From the NCBI GenBank assembly GCA_013396995.1, contig VWZP01005528.1, positions 1,033,922-1,097,921 of the forward strand: a DNA stretch of 64,000 bases, written 5' to 3'. A program made the position numbers and the translations under genes. Source of the stretch: Dicaeum eximium (taxonomy: Eukaryota; Chordata; Aves; Passeriformes; Dicaeidae). Shown piece after piece: positions 11,101 through 22,930 of this stretch. The stretch's first letter is position 1; each line of letters begins with the position of its first letter. The notes under the pieces are model-generated. The model was not told the DNA's origin. It saw nothing but the letters and a program-made list of their open reading frames with translations, and ran no database searches.

Positions 11101-13980
11101 GTATCTTAACAGTGTGTCTGTCTGTAGAATACTGCTTTTCACACCTTTCCTCCAAGTCTCATCAAGGCAGCACTTCTGTTTCTAGAGCAGCAGTACTCTA
11201 AAACTTTGTAAGAACACAGCAAGCTGGCCAGTGCAATGCTGGGTGGGTTGTGACTCTGGTGCTTCTTTTCCTTTTCTCACTCCTGTGGTTTTCTTGTAAC
11301 ACTTGCTAGCTTTAGTGGTCAGTTATTAACATTGCTTCTGGTATTGTTGCATCTTCTTTGGCTGAGTTTCCCAGTTTCAAGTATATTACTCAATTCATAT
11401 GTCGGTTAGAAAAAGTTACGTGTGAGATTGGCTGTTTCTTCCAATACTTTATACTTGTTTGCTGAACATTGCTGTTACATTTATTTTGGCAGCAGAGGTA
11501 AAATACAAAAAATTCTGTTTTAAGACTGGAGTAATCCAAATGTGAGAAATAGGGATTTTTTTTTGTATTTTAGATAATTTGAGTATTTTTGGGAACCTAG
11601 TTGCTGTTGTTACTATAGTTTCATTTGGTCAAATGTGTTTACAGAATGCATTGCTTTTAAATATTTATGTGTTTTTGTTGTGGCTTACAGTCCTTAGTAG
11701 ATCAGAACTGAACTACGTAAAAGAGATAAATGTGTCTGTCAGTGCTCAGACAACTTAGTTGGTTGACTGTACACTCCAAGTGCTTCAGCACAGAAAATGT
11801 GTTATGATTCTTAGTCATGAGCAGAAAATAAAGCAATTCTGTTAGTTTTTCTGGGTAGTAGTTTTTCAATCAGTGAAGCAGAGATGAGGTTTATAGGGCA
11901 ACAAGATGCAAATTTTTGAAATTTTGTAATGCAGTTTTCCTCCCACAGAGAGCACAAGTGCCTAATAGTTGCTAGCAGTGCAAAGATAACAGCTCAGGCT
12001 CACAATAGAGTGGTTGGGTAATGCTGTAGTGTTGACTCCAAAGGACTTTGGATGCATTTGTTTTGTTTTAAATGGGATGAAAATTACATCAGTAGTAAAA
12101 GATACCTGAACACTCAGAGGGTCATTTTAATAATCTAGGAATCATCTAGTCAACAGTAGTCGCTAATTTCCATGTCATTAAAAATAAATCTTTGTTGCTA
12201 TAAATCAGAGTAAGAGCAAGCTAATATATAGCATTAATTTGAAGCTAGTCATGCAGAGAGTTCTAATGTGTTAGCTGTCAGAAAGAGGGCTGTGAAGGAA
12301 AGACCTTTCTTCACAAAAAAGGCATTTCCCAGTTTTGTTCTTTCTTCCCCATCTATCACGCTCACGTGCCTGATGAGCTCAGCACACCCTGGTCAAGAGG
12401 AGAGTAAGCAAGTTAGAGGTGCTCACAGGACTCCAGCAGACAGAGCAGGGTGGCAGCAGCACAGCAGAGGAGTGGGACTGTCAGTGTCAAACCTGTGCAT
12501 TGAAGCAGAGTAGCTCAACAGTGAAAAGGCTTCTATTTCCACCCTGTTGCATTCAAGCTTGTAGGCTCAGGGTTGCCTTTCAGAGTGTCAGTCCTGGAAG
12601 ATCAGCTGTTTGCTTAGGAACAAAAATTCTTGTCATAAGGGCAGAGATTGGTGTTGGCAAGATTCAGTAGCATGTTATGTGCTGATTCAAACTGAGAAGC
12701 TAAGGGTGCTTAGAAAAAAATGAATATCATTTTGGTATCACTGCTGAAAATTATCTTTCTTTTTTTTCCTGAAAGGGTTGTTTGGCCATGTAATTAAAAA
12801 ATTCCTACTGCTTGGGAGCATCACATCAGAATGTTCATATTCTGACTTGACCTGGTGTTTCTACTTCAGCAAAAACTTGGACAAACCTCTTTGCAAAACT
12901 TAAAACGAACTGCATCTTGAGTTATACAGGTTCTTCTCATATGAAATTCTGACAAATAACTTGGATTTCTTTCCTTTTTGTCCAAAAGATGTGATTGTTT
13001 TAGGTGAGGTTAGTAATTTGCATAGCATTTGTTTTGAAATTGATGTTGACAATGAAGAGGCTGCAGCCTTGCCCTCTTCCACTTCTTCAGCCATAGACTG
13101 TGCTGTAAAGCCTGCAGAAGTCTTAAGTTGTTACAAAGAAGTTTTTTATTAGATGTGGATTAATTTGCATTTTCTGTTGGTAAAATTCCAGTTGTCATTT
13201 CAAATTTAGTCTGATGCTTAATGATTCAGATTAGGTTTGTGAATGACTGTCATGTAATCCAAATCCTTATTCTGCAATAATAGTGTAGATTGCTTGTCAA
13301 GGAACGTGAATTTATGTTGACACAAGTGTAGGGACCAGTGTATCAGAACTGTAAAACTACAGGATTTAAATTTGTGCAGATAGTTAACTTTTCTCAGCAT
13401 GCTATGTTCATCTTGACTATGTTTCATGATGTTTGAGGGCTTCAAGTGCACTTAAGAACTACATGATTGTATAATTAATAGCCATTTTTTTAAACTCCAA
13501 TAAAGTAGAAAACAGTGTTTAGATGTTGGAAAGTCTTAAAAAAAGAAAAACTTAATTCTGTGGCAAAATAAACAATGAAACAGTCTCTCAGAAAAAAGGA
13601 ATTAGGAAGGAAAAGAAGGGAGTGAGGAGTTTCTGCTTCTATTTGTGGAAAAAGCAGGGGAAGTGCATACACTCTAGTGAGTGACATCTGAGGGTTTTTG
13701 TCAGACAAATATTGCGTCTTGAGAAGTTCTGACCAGTTAAATTAACTTCAAAAGGCAAAACTTGGAGGCTTTGTACAGCATCATAAATTAAACCAGGTTT
13801 TAAACACTGTAGTTACATTATTGAAAAATGGGTGTGAAAATATTTGGAAGCTTTGTTTTGTTGGCAGCAATTCTAGGATTTAGTATCCTGTCTGAGCCAT
13901 GAAGTAAGATCGATGGGTTTAAATTAAGCTAAGGAGAGTTGTGATTATATACAACTAATTTGTAGTCTGTATTTTTAACA

Positions 13981-14307
13981 TGTGAATTTCCATCACAGAG
14001 GAATTTCCCTTTTTGGAGAAGAGGTAAAAATCACAGCTTGAGATAAGAATAATTTACTGGAAACAGCAATGAAATAAGAAATGAACAGTAAAAGCAACAA
14101 TATTATTAGAAGGGGGTACAAGAGAGGTGAAAAATTCATGTGTGAACAAAACCTCACCACGGGGGACTGCAGTGTGGGAGCAGCTGCCACCTTCTCCAAC
14201 TGGAGAAAGATTCCCTTCCCCAACCCTGGCAGTGAAGTGGGGTGGTACAAAATAACTGCCCTTGCTGGCTGCTGCAGAGATTATCCCTGTGCTGGCCAGA
14301 ACTAGGA
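13981..14307 (-). repeat. 3' LTR of the provirus
   Basis: It shares a core with the other LTR: agataagaa, then aatgaaa.aagaaatgaaca, then agcaacaatatta and gtacaagagag, and later ctggccagaac near the far end. A longer block around 14130-14220 is less alike. On the minus strand the expected TG start reads TC, so the terminus is mutated. Boundaries are approximate. Confidence 0.7.
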
Positions 14308-14419
14308 TGTTATCCACCTCTTACTCAATACTGGCTACATGATGCCCAGATCCTTCCAGCTGGTGTGCTCCCAGCTAATTGCAAGATGTATCAGAAGCTC
14401 CTGATTGGTATATCTGAAG

Positions 14420-15600
14420 CAGTCCATACTCCCTGTCCATGGTAGTTATAACATACAGTGACAGTGTCATTCAGCACACAGTGTTTTAAAATTCAACATT
14501 AGACTGTTCTCACTTAAGAATCAAATCCCCTTGAGGTACACATAATGTTTCCCCATCCTTCTGCATTACCTGCCAAGTGCACTGAGCTCCTTGAGCAAAA
14601 ACAGGATGGGTTTGCCTACCCTATGGTTGAGTATTGCCTTTGCTTGAGGAAGGAGTAATCCAAACTGTTATCCCTAACACATTCTTCATATGCACCACAG
14701 GGACTTAATCCCCTTCTATGGTACATGGAAGTTTTGTTTGGACAGGGCCCTCTTGCTCGGTAGAGCTTCTGGTGTTAACTAACTAGGTGGTTTTTGCTAA
14801 ATTTATCTCCTAGTGTCTGAAGATCCTACCACTTTCTGCTTTCAATGTGGTTTTTAACAGTCCATTGTACAGTTCAGGTTTCCCAGAGGCTGGTGTGTGA
14901 TAAGGGAGTATTATATACCCACTCAATACTGTGGCCCAGGTGTCTATGAGGCTGTTTTTGAAATTACTCCCATTGGCTAATTCAGTTCTTTCAGGGTACC
15001 ATGCTGCTACAGGTCTTGGTGGTGTTCCAGGCAGTGGTGTGAGGTACAGGGTATGTCTCCAGCCATCCAGTGGTTGTTCCTGTCATTGTAAGCATGTAGA
15101 GCTTGCCATGGCAGATTGTGGTAGTGTGATGCAATCAATCTGTCAGGCTTCCCTATACTTACTTTTCACCATCATCCACTGTACAACAGGGGCTCTACCC
15201 TCTTGGTCTGCTGCATTGCAGTGCATGTTTCACAGTTGTGGATAACCTGTGAGATACTGTCCATGGTTAAATTCAGCCCTCAGTCATGAGCCTGTCAGTA
15301 TGTTGCATCTTTCCTGGTGATGTGAGGTGCCATGAGCCCACTGAGCCAGAAATAATTGACCCTTATGTTGCCAGTCCAGATGAATCTGAGACTTCAATCT
15401 TGGCAGCTTTGTCCACCCATCCATTGTTGCAGCGTTTTTCAGTAGCCCAGCTCTTGGGTACAGAGAGCATCTGCATGACATACTTTCACAGTCAGCTTCT
15501 CTGCCTGAGCAGTCATGTCTTGCAACAGTATAGCAGCCCAGATGGTTTTCCCTCTCCAGTGCCATCAGCCCAGCAACCCCCACAGAGCATTTGCGACTGT
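14420..15600 (-). pseudogene. pol remnant: integrase region
   Basis: The minus strand encodes an integrase-type N-terminal zinc-binding pattern. A His-x3-His pair lies near 15320-15350 in the reading that includes WAHGTSHH, followed by CETC at 15223-15234. Acidic core-domain-like sequence follows toward lower coordinates. The His pair and the Cys pair fall in frames separated by a break, and more stops occur downstream. In the family this enzyme joins viral DNA into the host genome; this copy is not functional. Confidence 0.7.
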
Positions 15601-17226
15601 CGATGACTCATTGTAGAGGTAGTGTGTGGGCCATTTTGTCTCATTCAGTGATATGTAAGCCAGCTGTGGATGGCTTTCAGCTGTAAACCTGACTTGATCC
15701 ACCTTGGCCCTCTATAGCTTCTGTGGCTTGCCTCATAGAACTCCGTACAGCAGCTTTCCATTTTCAGTGTGTCCCTATGATACAGCAGGAACCACCAGTG
15801 AAGAGGCTGTCACTTTTCATTTGGTAGTAGCTGATTTTATGGTATGGTCTCTTCAGCACATGTCACCTTTTCGTCCTCTGACGATGACTGTTCAAAATTT
15901 TCATCTTTGGGCCAGTTAGTGATGACTTCAAAGATGCAAGGGCAATTGGGGTTTCCTGTTTGAGTTTGCTGTGTAACCAGTATGACCCACTTGCTACACA
16001 TGGCATCACGTGTGGAAGGGACTTCTCCCTTGCACCTCCAGCCCAGCAGTGGCAGTCAGGATGCCAGGAGTAGCTGTACTTTGGTGCTGATACTTCTGAA
16101 GCAGCTCGAACCCCTTCATAAGTTGCCAGTATCTTTCTTTCAGTTGGGACCTAACAGGCCTCGGGTCTTTTGTATCCGAACTCCAGAACTCCAGGGGTTG
16201 TCCTTGAGTCTCCCCAGGTGCTTTTTACCAGAGACTCCAGGAAGGACCATTCTCCCTGACTGCAGTGTAGAGCACATTTTTCACGTCTTCTATCTTGACT
16301 GGCCCAAGGGCTACTGCATTATCCTGTTTTGTTTAAAAGTTTGTTGTTCATGTCCCCAGTTGAAGTCATTCTTCTGTCACATGCTAGAGAGGCCCCTGGA
16401 ATATGCATTCTCCGAAAACCCACAGCACCTTGGAAAGCTTGTTCTTACTATTAGCTCATTGGTGAGGACATAGCTGCTGTTTTGTTGACCACATCCATTG
16501 GACTCTGATGTCCCTCTTGCTATTTTACTCCTAAAAACTGAATTTCCTGGACAGGTCCCTTGACCCTACTTTGTTGTATGGCAAAATTGGCCTTCTGGAG
16601 GATTTGAGTTATGGTCTTCCTTTTCTCAAAAACTTACTCTGCTGTGTTCCCCCATACAATGATGTCATCAATGTACTGCAAGTGTTCTGGGTTCACCCTT
16701 CACCAGTGCATTCTGTATCAGTCCATGGCAAATGGTGGAGCTGTGTTCACAGCCTTGGGACTGTTGGTTCCAAGTGTACTGCACATTCCTCAGGTGAAAG
16801 CAGACTGTGGCCTGCACTTCTCTGCCAGAGGAATGGAGAAATATGTATTGGCAATGTCAGTGGTGGCACGACTCCTCTGCCTTGTACTCCAGTTCATACT
16901 GAAGTTCAAGCACGTCTGGCACAGCAGCATTCAGTGTTGGTGTGACTTCCTTCAGGCCATGACAGTCTACTGTCAGTCTCCACTCTCCATGGAACTTACA
17001 CACTGGCCATATGAGCTATTAAAGTATGAGTGAGTCTTACTGACATTCCCTGGCTCTCCAGTTCACAAATTGTCTCATGGGTGGGGGTCACGGAGTCCCA
17101 GTTGGTGTGGTATTGTTGACAGTGACCATTGTGGTAGCAACTGGGTACCTGTTGTTCTTCAGCTCTCAGCAATCCCAGAACAGAAGGGTCCTCTGACAGA
17201 CCAGGCAAGGTATTCAGCTGTCTCAT
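15601..17226 (-). pseudogene. pol remnant: reverse transcriptase and RNase H region
   Basis: The minus strand carries the reverse transcriptase catalytic motif YIDD at 16664-16675, followed by IIVWG. The upstream motif A region (about 16815-16862) has its Asp in a TDIAN context. The N-terminal part is visible at 16996-17226. In-frame stops and frameshifts separate these segments. The stretch from about 16500 down to 15600 should hold the connection and RNase H domains by position, but I could not assign their residues. Plus-strand open frames here, such as 15982-16473, are antisense shadows. Confidence 0.85.
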
Positions 17227-17378
17227 TTCCTCTGTCTCTAGGGCATCTGTTTAAAATGCCCAACAATGCCCTTTTGGGTCCTTGAAATCCCCTCTTCTGA
17301 AGTAATCTGTGCCAAGGGTGCATGGTGCTCCTGGGTCAGTCACAGTGGGGTAGTTTTGCCATTCACTCCCGGTCAGAT

Positions 17379-17636
17379 TCAATTAACTTCCAGTACAGTC
17401 AACTGTTCGGATCTCCCTGTCACCCCAGAAATCCAGATGTATTCTGCTCCTATGTATTTTGATGGCATCAGGGTATATTGTGTGCTGGTGTCAACTAAAG
17501 CTTTATGCTCTTGTGGGTCTGGATGTGCCAGGCCATGGGGTCCAATTATAGGGTCCATTGGGTCAATAGATCTGATTATCCCTTTTCCCCATCTGGCTGG
17601 GGGCAGGACCCTTTTAGTCCAGGTCATAATTCTCAT
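17379..17636 (-). pseudogene. Protease remnant of the provirus
   Basis: An open stretch of 85 codons contains ALVDTSTQYTLMPS, the neighbourhood of the retroviral aspartic protease active site, followed by an ISGVTG block typical of the flap side. The active-site triplet reads Asp-Thr-Ser where the family has Asp-Thr/Ser-Gly, so the copy is probably inactive even apart from the broken frames around it. It lies between the gag remnants and reverse transcriptase, as expected. Confidence 0.8.
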
Positions 17637-17672
17637 TGCTCACTCCTTGTTAATGTGAACTGGAGGTCCTTT

Positions 17673-19089
17673 CTAGAAGATCAGTAGTAACATCACCTCT
17701 AAGTTTCCACAGCAGAGGTGTGGGTCAAGATGATCTTCATATTGCTGGAGTTGGGTGGTCACATGAAGTACTGTTTGCTCTCCCTTCATTGACATTAGTG
17801 CCAGTGAGTTGCTGTGTGACAGTGGCATGCTCTGTACAGACTTCTGCCACATGGATTGTGTGCACTGGACCTGATCTGAATCCAGAGGAGACTGCATGTA
17901 CTGGATACCTTTTTACCACGGCATTCTACCTGCTGGGGTGCACTACTAGACTGTCCTTGAAACAATAGCTTCCCTTTTGCATGACAGAAGTCACCTCTAA
18001 AGGCTGAGAGTTTGTCTTCCCAATTCCCTTTTCAGTGCCCATGTCCCAGGACAGGGATCCCAGTTGCTTGGCTTCACTACCATCTAGTTTCATATCATGG
18101 GCCATGACACCCCAGCATTGGAGCAGCTAGGTCACCAGGAGTTCATTTGACTGGCAGCTGAAATCTTCCTGCATATCTCACAACTCACTCAGGGACAGGG
18201 ATTGGGTAATTATCTTTGGCCCTTCCTCTTCCTGCTGTTGTGAGGGTTCTGCTTCTTCTTCATCCTGCTCTAACTGAACTGATTTGATCTTGGATTTTTT
18301 TCTTCTGTATAGGGACAGCTGCTACTGGCACAGGTTCATCCTCTGATTCAGCTGCTGTTTGAGTAGTCTCAGTGCCTGTGTGTTTGTTTTCCTTCTGTTC
18401 TCCCTGAGAGACCGTGTACTATTGAGCTATGTCTGGTAAAGAGTAGCCAGTACCCAACACACTGCAATGATTTGCTCCCCTCTGGAGATGTCACACCATC
18501 CTCCTTGAAAATAACTCTGTTGCTTTTTCAGGATCCTGTAGTTGTTCAGGGGTGAACTTCCAAACCATTGAAGCAGAGAATTTCTCCCCAAACTGGCCCA
18601 TTTTCTCCCACATTCATTCCACTCATGACAATCCACCCGGGGGCAGACTTTTTTAGAAATCTTTCTCCTGACTCTGAACATGGTATGGGCCACACTGACT
18701 CTAAATGTGGTATAGACTGTACCCAAGAGATACAGCAACAAGACCATGCTTTTCTTACCAACCAAAGGAAATCCAAAATTCTCAAAAGCTGTTTCAACAG
18801 GCCTGAAAGAGACAAAGGGCGTAAAAAGCTGGGGAAAACTACCTGCCTCTGTTCCTCCATAGACTGGGTACAATTTAATGGAATCCCAGAGGTAGGCCCC
18901 AGAAGAAGGGTAAAAGAGCATTACTGAACACACTTCCCAAATAACCCTCATTGCCCCACATGTCATAAACTGGTCTCCCACAATATAGCAATCCTGATCC
19001 CTCTGTCTCCCTGCTATGAAAAAAATGGTGGGCACACAGGGCATATACAGGGTTAGGTGCCACAACCATGTGAACAGACCAAGCAACAT
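17673..19089 (-). pseudogene. gag-region remnants of the provirus
   Basis: The minus-strand interval between the primer-binding region and protease holds an open frame of 220 codons (19089-18427) and shorter broken ones (17897-17673, 17919-17737). Position in the element is the main reason to call this gag. I could not identify a capsid or zinc-knuckle motif with certainty. The 220-codon frame has hydrophobic stretches and may partly run through leader sequence. Confidence 0.5.
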
Positions 19090-19180
19090 TGTGACTGTTG
19101 AGTCCCTGCCTAATACAACAAATGATTAAATCAAATTTGTTTCAGACCGCTCTGGTCAGATCTGATTATCTCAAGCCTTT

Positions 19181-19198
19181 GTAGCCCATTGGGCACCA
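19181..19198 (-). other. Possible primer-binding site of the provirus
   Basis: Reading the minus strand out of the 5' LTR, a TGG-beginning word (tggtgcccaatgggctac) occurs 8 bases after the inferred LTR end. This is where a tRNA-complementary primer site should be. The tRNA cannot be named with confidence and the spacer is longer than usual, so this is tentative. Confidence 0.4.
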
Positions 19199-19206
19199 AA
19201 TAAGGC

Positions 19207-19529
19207 TGTTGAGGTTTATGATTGGTGTTCCCATGCACTGTTCATTCACTGCTTCCTCCCTCTCCCCCGTGACAGGCTAGAGAGGAGAATTGGAGGCACA
19301 AAAGGAAAAGATTGCAGGTTAAGATAAGAAAAATTTGCTGCAATGAAACAAGAAATGAACACTAACAGCAACAATATTAATAAAAAGGTGTACAAGAGAG
19401 ACAATTCACACTGTGTCGTCTGGAAAACAGCTCCCTTACCCCTGCCCCTAGAAGGGAAGTGAGGTGCTATAGAATAACCAACCCCTCTGGCTACTCCAAA
19501 AATTAACCTTGTCCTGGCCAGAACCAGCA
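19207..19529 (-). repeat. 5' LTR of the provirus
   Basis: About 323 bp with TG...CA termini on the minus strand (it begins tgctggttctggcc). It aligns with the LTR at 13981-14307 through several shared blocks. Its lower end abuts the presumed primer-binding region. Any promoter it once had would point away from the direction of WAC transcription. Confidence 0.7.
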
Positions 19530-19581
19530 TAGCTACTTAATACAAACAAGAAATACTTGAATCTCTACCAATGTTTTACAG

Positions 19582-19632
19582 GTTTTTGTGGGTTTTTTTT
19601 GTTTGTTTGTTTGTTTGTTTTTGGTTTTTTTA
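19582..19632. repeat. (TTTG)n simple repeat
   Basis: Six or so GTTT units flanked by T runs, about 50 bases beyond the provirus 5' LTR end. Intronic, with no coding potential. Confidence 0.9.
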
Positions 19633-22600
19633 AAGCAGGTTTATAGCTTGAATTTCAGTAATAATAACTTAAATTTTAATTTGTGTAATGCAGGGATGCT
19701 CTGAACAGTAATTTTACTCTGCATCCTCTATGATGTTAAATAACAGTTCTAATGTGACATACATGTAGTCATAATCATAGAGTTGTATTCTTTTATAACA
19801 TTTAGTGTTTTGCTTTTGAGTTGTTAAACATCTCAGAATATTGGAATGTTAGCATTAGGTGTTACCCTTGCTTTGTATCCTTTCTCTAGGTTTAATAGGG
19901 TGATTGTACAAAAATACCTTTCACAGATAAAATTTTAAATTATAATACCTGCAGTAATACAGCTATGAAATAGTGTCTCTATATTGTCTGAAAGAAATAA
20001 CTTGACTGTATTGTGTCGATGCAATTCAGTGTGCATTTTTAGAGCATAAAAACTCAAACTAAAGTAGTTTTACAGACCTCATGGAATTCAGTGGTTTTGA
20101 GTGACATGTTTTGAGTTCTGTTATTCAAGAAATAAGTGAATACCCAGGACTGGGTGGGTATAAGGTTTATTTTAACTACATTGTTAGCTTGAGTTTGCCT
20201 TTGAGTCAGTGTATTTTCTGTTCAGAACTGCAGCATGGGTGAAAAGCACTTCCAGCTGTTTGTATGGTGGTGTGGTTTCAGGGTCAGGTATTTGCTTACC
20301 TGAATAAATAATACAGTAGTGAGTTGCCTCTTTACTTAAAATAACTTAATATTTAACTGTGAAGACAAGCCTAAATACATTAAATATGTTTTAAAATTAG
20401 TGCTAGCAGTTGTCCAGTATTCTTTCTTCATTTTGAAATGAGGGTGTTTTCTGTTTTGGGGTTTTTTAATGGTGGTTTTTCTGGGAAGGTTCTCAAAACT
20501 GTAGGTAGCAGGCTTGTACATGTAAGTACTAACATGCCCCATTGTGCTTATTTCCCTTGCTTTTGTCTGCCAGTGTATCTTGATCTTACTTGGACTGTGA
20601 CAGATCCCAGTTGAATTTCACATGTTTTTGTTTAGTGTGATAAGGTTCTTGTTTGTTGGATATGTCTTGACCTGCAGTTGTCTTAATGTTTACTTTGAAG
20701 ACTATAACAGAAGATGCAATACATTATAACAAAAACTTTACTAATGACTTAGTGTTTTAATGGTTACTAATACTTAATCAGCTGTCCTAGTTCACATGTT
20801 ACTGAAAACCATACAGAAACTTTGTAACAGGTTTTTCTTTTTTTCCGCTATCTTCAATCTTTGTAACCCTTTTTGTCCCTTTTTAAGTTGTTCTTACCAA
20901 AGCTGCTGGCCAAATGACCAGGTCCCTTCACAGATACATTGCAACCAACCCTGAGGAGACCCCAGCTAGATAGGGGTACATCTCTTTCAGAAGTTCACCT
21001 GAAGCTCCAAAATATGTCTTTGTGTCCTGGCTGTTGCATCCTTGCAAGCTTTCAAATTTGGATTCTCCAGTGGGTTTTCTTCTGGTTCAGAATTCTCAGC
21101 TACTTGTCTGGAAAAAGTTTTCTGGAGTATTTGTGATCTTTATAAGCTGTTTATACTGTAACAGCGTGGAAGCAGAAATCCTCTTCCCAGTGAGGTTAGA
21201 AATCTTAGTGAAAAGATTTACACATCGTTACTCACTTCCATAATTTTTTACTTTTTTTTTTTTAGCGTTCTTCTCCAAATTAGTCTTGGAAGTTGCAGTT
21301 AAGGTTATTGGAATACAAAAGCTGTTAGAAATTCTGTAACGTTTTATTCTTCTTTAGTAAAACAAAACAAGACCATTTCACTTCTTTACTAATAAAGTCA
21401 GCATCATCTTACTTTGACCATTTCTCCAAATAAAAAAACCAAGCACACCCTTAAAGTAAAAGAACTTCCCAGCCCATTTTCCCAGTTCATTTAGACTTTT
21501 GCCTGAAATGTAGAATATCCAGGTTGACCTTCTCTGCCCGGTTTGAGGTGGGTTTAAAATCCCGATCTCCATTACTGTGGGCAAACATCATGCATGAGAT
21601 CTTGGATCCATAGCTTTATGCTCTGCATCCAACTTTTTGGTGCTATAGATGCATTAGACTTGACTGAATTTGTGGGCAGGGGTCTCGGAGGGTTTAATGA
21701 GGATGAGAGAAGGGGGAGCTAAGATTGAAATATGATGGTCCAGGTTTCTTAAAGGAAGGATATTTGAAGTGACTGATGTTGCACCTGTAGAAAGCTGAAA
21801 TACTTTCATTGCAGAGGTTTCTCACCGTTTTGGAATGGAGGAGCAACTTTCTGTTAAGTGGAAGTCATATTTAAAATTAATTAACTCATATTAATCAGAA
21901 CAAATTGCTATATAGTATAATTGTATTTAAGTACTGTGTATTTCTGTGGATAATAAGTGGTAATATTTCCTAAAATTGTATTAATAAAATAAAGGATATA
22001 GATCTTAATGCTTCAAAAGAAGCTGACAAGTTAAAAATTAATTATGGGTAGATAAATTTTTTTTATATTTCTCCACTCTGCTGTGGGGATGTTAACAGCA
22101 CTGTTTTACATTTCTAGTATAGCTCATTATCCTTTCTAAATCCTCAGCAATATAGCTGGATTTTGTATGATAGACTTATATTTGTGGCTTCTTGTACTGG
22201 TCTCTTCATAAATAAAGCATGGCTTATACCCTCCCCTCATATTTGATATAGCCTACATGCAAAATCCATGGGCTATAACGCTTTTGTTCATAGTATATTT
22301 TCCAAAGAAAGATTGAAATCATAAGTAAAAAAAATACAGAATATGAGTGTGGGCGCAGTAAAATAAATGATCAGTAAGGAATTTTTGGCCCACATTTGCC
22401 GTAAAAGCTAAGGAAAAAGATGTCCCGTTTTTAATACTAGCTCCTTTTCATCCAGTATCTTGAAATGGAAAAGTTGCGTGTGTGCTCATAATAAATATTA
22501 GGTTCAGTAGCATAAATTGCATTAGAAATCAGCTATCTTCAATTTTTGTTCTATTAATGTTGTGAGTTTTCTTCTTAAAAGGGTAGTTAGGCATTTAATC

Positions 22601-22684
22601 TTCTGAATTTAATATGAGTACTGTATTAGTGAGTTGTCAGGTTATATTGGGGAAAATGAAAAATACTGTCTGTCTTCTGTTCAG

Positions 22685-22930
22685 AGTCTGCATCTGTGGA
22701 CAAGTCTGTATCCCATTCTTGCACAACTCCTTCTACATCTTCTGCTTCTGGACTGAATCCAACTTCTGCGCCTGCTTCATCTGCTCCTACAGTTCCTGTT
22801 TCACCTATCCCACAATCACCAATTCCTCCATTACTTCAGGACCCAAATCTCCTTCGACAGCTGCTGCCTGCTCTGCAAGCCACCTTGCAGCTTAATAATT
22901 CTAGCGTAGATATATCCAAAATCAATGAAG
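22685..22930 (+). CDS. WAC: WAC coding exon (likely exon 8)
   Basis: This exon completes a Glu codon and reads SASVDKSVSHSCTTPSTSS. It then passes through a Ser/Pro/Ala-rich stretch to PIPPLLQDPNLLRQLLPALQ and LQLNNSSVDISKINE. The proline-rich run could bind WW or SH3 domains. The leucine-rich part (QDPNLLRQLLPALQATLQL) is predicted helical. The 246 bp begin and end in phase 1, so the exon is symmetric. Acceptor is tgttcag and donor is gtaagg at 22931. Confidence 0.96.

Larger units (their letters stand above)
13981..19529 (-). mobile_element. ERVL-like endogenous retrovirus, degraded, antisense to WAC
   Basis: Two similar sequences in direct orientation (about 13981-14307 and 19207-19529) flank an internal region. 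Read on the minus strand, that region has retroviral order: gag-region remnants, protease, reverse transcriptase, then integrase. Frameshifts and stops interrupt every reading frame, so it cannot produce proteins. The internal length (about 4.9 kb) leaves no room for a recognisable env gene after integrase, which fits the ERVL class. The LTRs differ by many substitutions and several indels, so the insertion is old. Exact ends are uncertain and no clear target-site duplication was found. Confidence 0.85.
8107..22684 (+). other. WAC: WAC intron 7 (14.6 kb, contains provirus)
   Basis: The largest intron in the window. It holds an antisense ERVL-like provirus at about 13981-19529 and, directly after that, a TTTG simple repeat. 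The flanks, 8107-13980 and 19640-22684, are AT-rich with no gene or repeat family I can name. The acceptor at the end (cttctgttcag) is good. Confidence 0.88.

Noticed and set aside
15982..16473. Plus-strand open frame of 163 codons, with neighbours at 16611-17033 and 17266-17658.
   Set aside because: Antisense to the provirus pol region, whose minus-strand motifs (YIDD, protease, HHCC) are recognisable. These are shadows.
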